This document shows positions 16,030 through 16,992 of a stretch of 16,992 nucleotides of DNA, piece by piece. Location: positions 1 to 16,992 of the forward strand of contig JAFGFQ010000128.1 of the NCBI GenBank assembly GCA_016930995.1. The letters run 5' to 3'. The notes below the pieces were generated by a model. It saw only the letters and a program-made list of their open reading frames with translations. It ran no database searches and was not told the origin of the DNA. Each line of letters starts with the position of its first letter. Within the stretch, counting starts at the first letter, position 1. A program made the translations under genes and the position numbers. Origin of the DNA: Thermoplasmatota archaeon (lineage in GTDB: Archaea > Thermoplasmatota > E2 > DHVEG-1).

Positions 16030-16992
16030 TTAATCAAGCATGTTGAAATCCTCGAAAATGATATGATGGGACAAAATCTTCATTTGATAAAAACCCTTGC
16101 AAAGGCTATACATCAGGCCTGGAGGACCACACATAAATATCAACTTGCTCTTGAGTTTTTGTTCTCCTCCAACAATAGTCAGGACGTCCTTTGTGGTGAT
16201 TCGCCCTTGTTTATCTGAAAACCAATGAACGTAGATAAACCGCGGATTTCTTTTCATCTCCTCCACAAGCTCCTGATCATGAAACGTATCTGATTCATTC
16301 TTGATAACCCATATAAGGTGTATGTTTCTCCCACTGGGATGGATTGATTCATGTTTTGCTAAAGAGAGAAATGGGGTGATCCCAATTCCTCCCGCAATCC
16401 AAATCATGTCGCGGTCATGTCTCATATATCTGTCTCCGAATGTGCCATAAGGCCCCATGAGGATAGCAACGTCTCCTTCTTTGAGCCGAGGGATGTTATG
16501 GGTGGTGTAATCACCACTCTGTTTTATCGAGACACGTATGGTGTTCTGTGAGGGGTCGTTTGACAATGAGAAGGGAAAGAGTTCTTTATAGCCTTCAAAA
16601 CGTGGAAAACGGATGAATACGAATTGCCCGGGTTTAAATATAAATTTTGAAGGTTTTTTAAAATAGAGCTCAGTGATAGGCCCAAGGTGTTGTACTTTTT
16701 CAATGACTACTTTATACTTTGGCCCAATCCATTTGTAGAACAACAGCATATACAACCAGGAAAGGATTCCGAGGCTACTGATAAGTATCACCCAGATTTT
16801 TAAGACTAAAAAATTATTTATATCTGATCCAGCAGACAGTGCGTGATATGCAGAAAGGATAAGTACGATTCCTAGCACTTTATGGCTATTATGCCACCGG
16901 TGATAGGGGAGTTGAATTGATATGGTAAGGATCAGTAACAACACAAAAAGATACAGAGCAATGACGCCTGCGGAAACCTCTATGCCACCCAC
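16030..16992 (-). CDS. Ferric-reductase/NOX-like flavocytochrome (5' end missing)
   Basis: At least 320 aa are visible; the frame is still open at the right edge, where a GTG is only an apparent start. The N-terminal part is a membrane haem-b domain with helices at about 10-30, 38-55 and 62-86 and likely haem-ligand histidines in HRWHNSHKVLG (H37) and AYHAL (H50). From about 95 onward it is a ferredoxin-NADP reductase-like module: PGQFVFIRFP and ELFPFSLS for FAD (about 121-144), GGIGITP (201-207) and FMCGPPG near 287-293 for NAD(P)H, and a FEDFNML end typical of the family. It should pass electrons from NAD(P)H through FAD and haem across the membrane, to ferric iron, oxygen or a partner. The direction is convergent with katG, so there is no shared operon. 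Confidence 0.88.
   Translation of the reverse strand: MGGIEVSAGVIALYLFVLLLILTISIQLPYHRWHNSHKVLGIVLILSAYHALSAGSDINNFLVLKIWVILISSLGILSWLYMLLFYKWIGPKYKVVIEKVQHLGPITELYFKKPSKFIFKPGQFVFIRFPRFEGYKELFPFSLSNDPSQNTIRVSIKQSGDYTTHNIPRLKEGDVAILMGPYGTFGDRYMRHDRDMIWIAGGIGITPFLSLAKHESIHPSGRNIHLIWVIKNESDTFHDQELVEEMKRNPRFIYVHWFSDKQGRITTKDVLTIVGGEQKLKSKLIFMCGPPGLMYSLCKGFYQMKILSHHIIFEDFNMLD

Overview
The window reads as a piece of an archaeal chromosome. Genes are preceded by AT-rich TATA-type boxes (TATTTAAA(C), TTTATATTT, TTTTATATA) about 25 nt upstream of the expected transcript start. Some starts look leaderless and others carry GGAGG-type ribosome sites. Several genes are typically archaeal: a two-wing winged-helix regulator with a small membrane partner, a SelB-like pseudo-GTPase, a lipoprotein, a PKD surface protein and stand-alone SagB. 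A euryarchaeal-grade lineage, possibly Thermoplasmatota, is my best guess; no rRNA or tRNA is present to fix it. Base composition is uneven: roughly 0-5.6 kb and the katG gene are visibly richer in G+C than the AT-rich 7.5-13.4 kb stretch.

Layout. 1-162: tail of an exported-looking protein with a terminator. 272-2932: a compact cassette made of a membrane-anchored Gly/Ser/Asn-rich surface protein, a 91-aa three-helix membrane protein, a double winged-helix regulator, and a 76-aa secreted peptide with an internal repeat. The first and last genes share a nearly identical promoter of about 55 bp, built from two tandem 19-bp direct repeats directly upstream of the TATA box. 2970-5572: a lipoprotein diverging from an OPT-family transporter. 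5766-7552: a SelB-like factor without GTPase motifs and a PKD-domain exported protein, both on the minus strand. 7924-11691: a SAM methyltransferase, then a tightly linked SagB-type nitroreductase and YyaL/SPATA20-type thioredoxin protein. 11986-15752: a ZIP metal transporter, a decayed gene remnant, a DUF454 membrane protein and a complete catalase-peroxidase. 16030-16992: a ferric-reductase/NOX-like flavocytochrome running off the right edge.

How it fits together. The left cassette looks like a self-contained cell-surface regulon: regulator and membrane partner lie between two exported products that share one operator/promoter design, which is the most interesting signal here. The right half has a metal and redox theme (ZIP, KatG, ferric-reductase-like protein, SagB, YyaL). 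Its ZIP-DUF454-katG segment is bracketed by two same-orientation remnants of one protein C-terminus, probably transposase-like, which suggests it was acquired or rearranged as a block.
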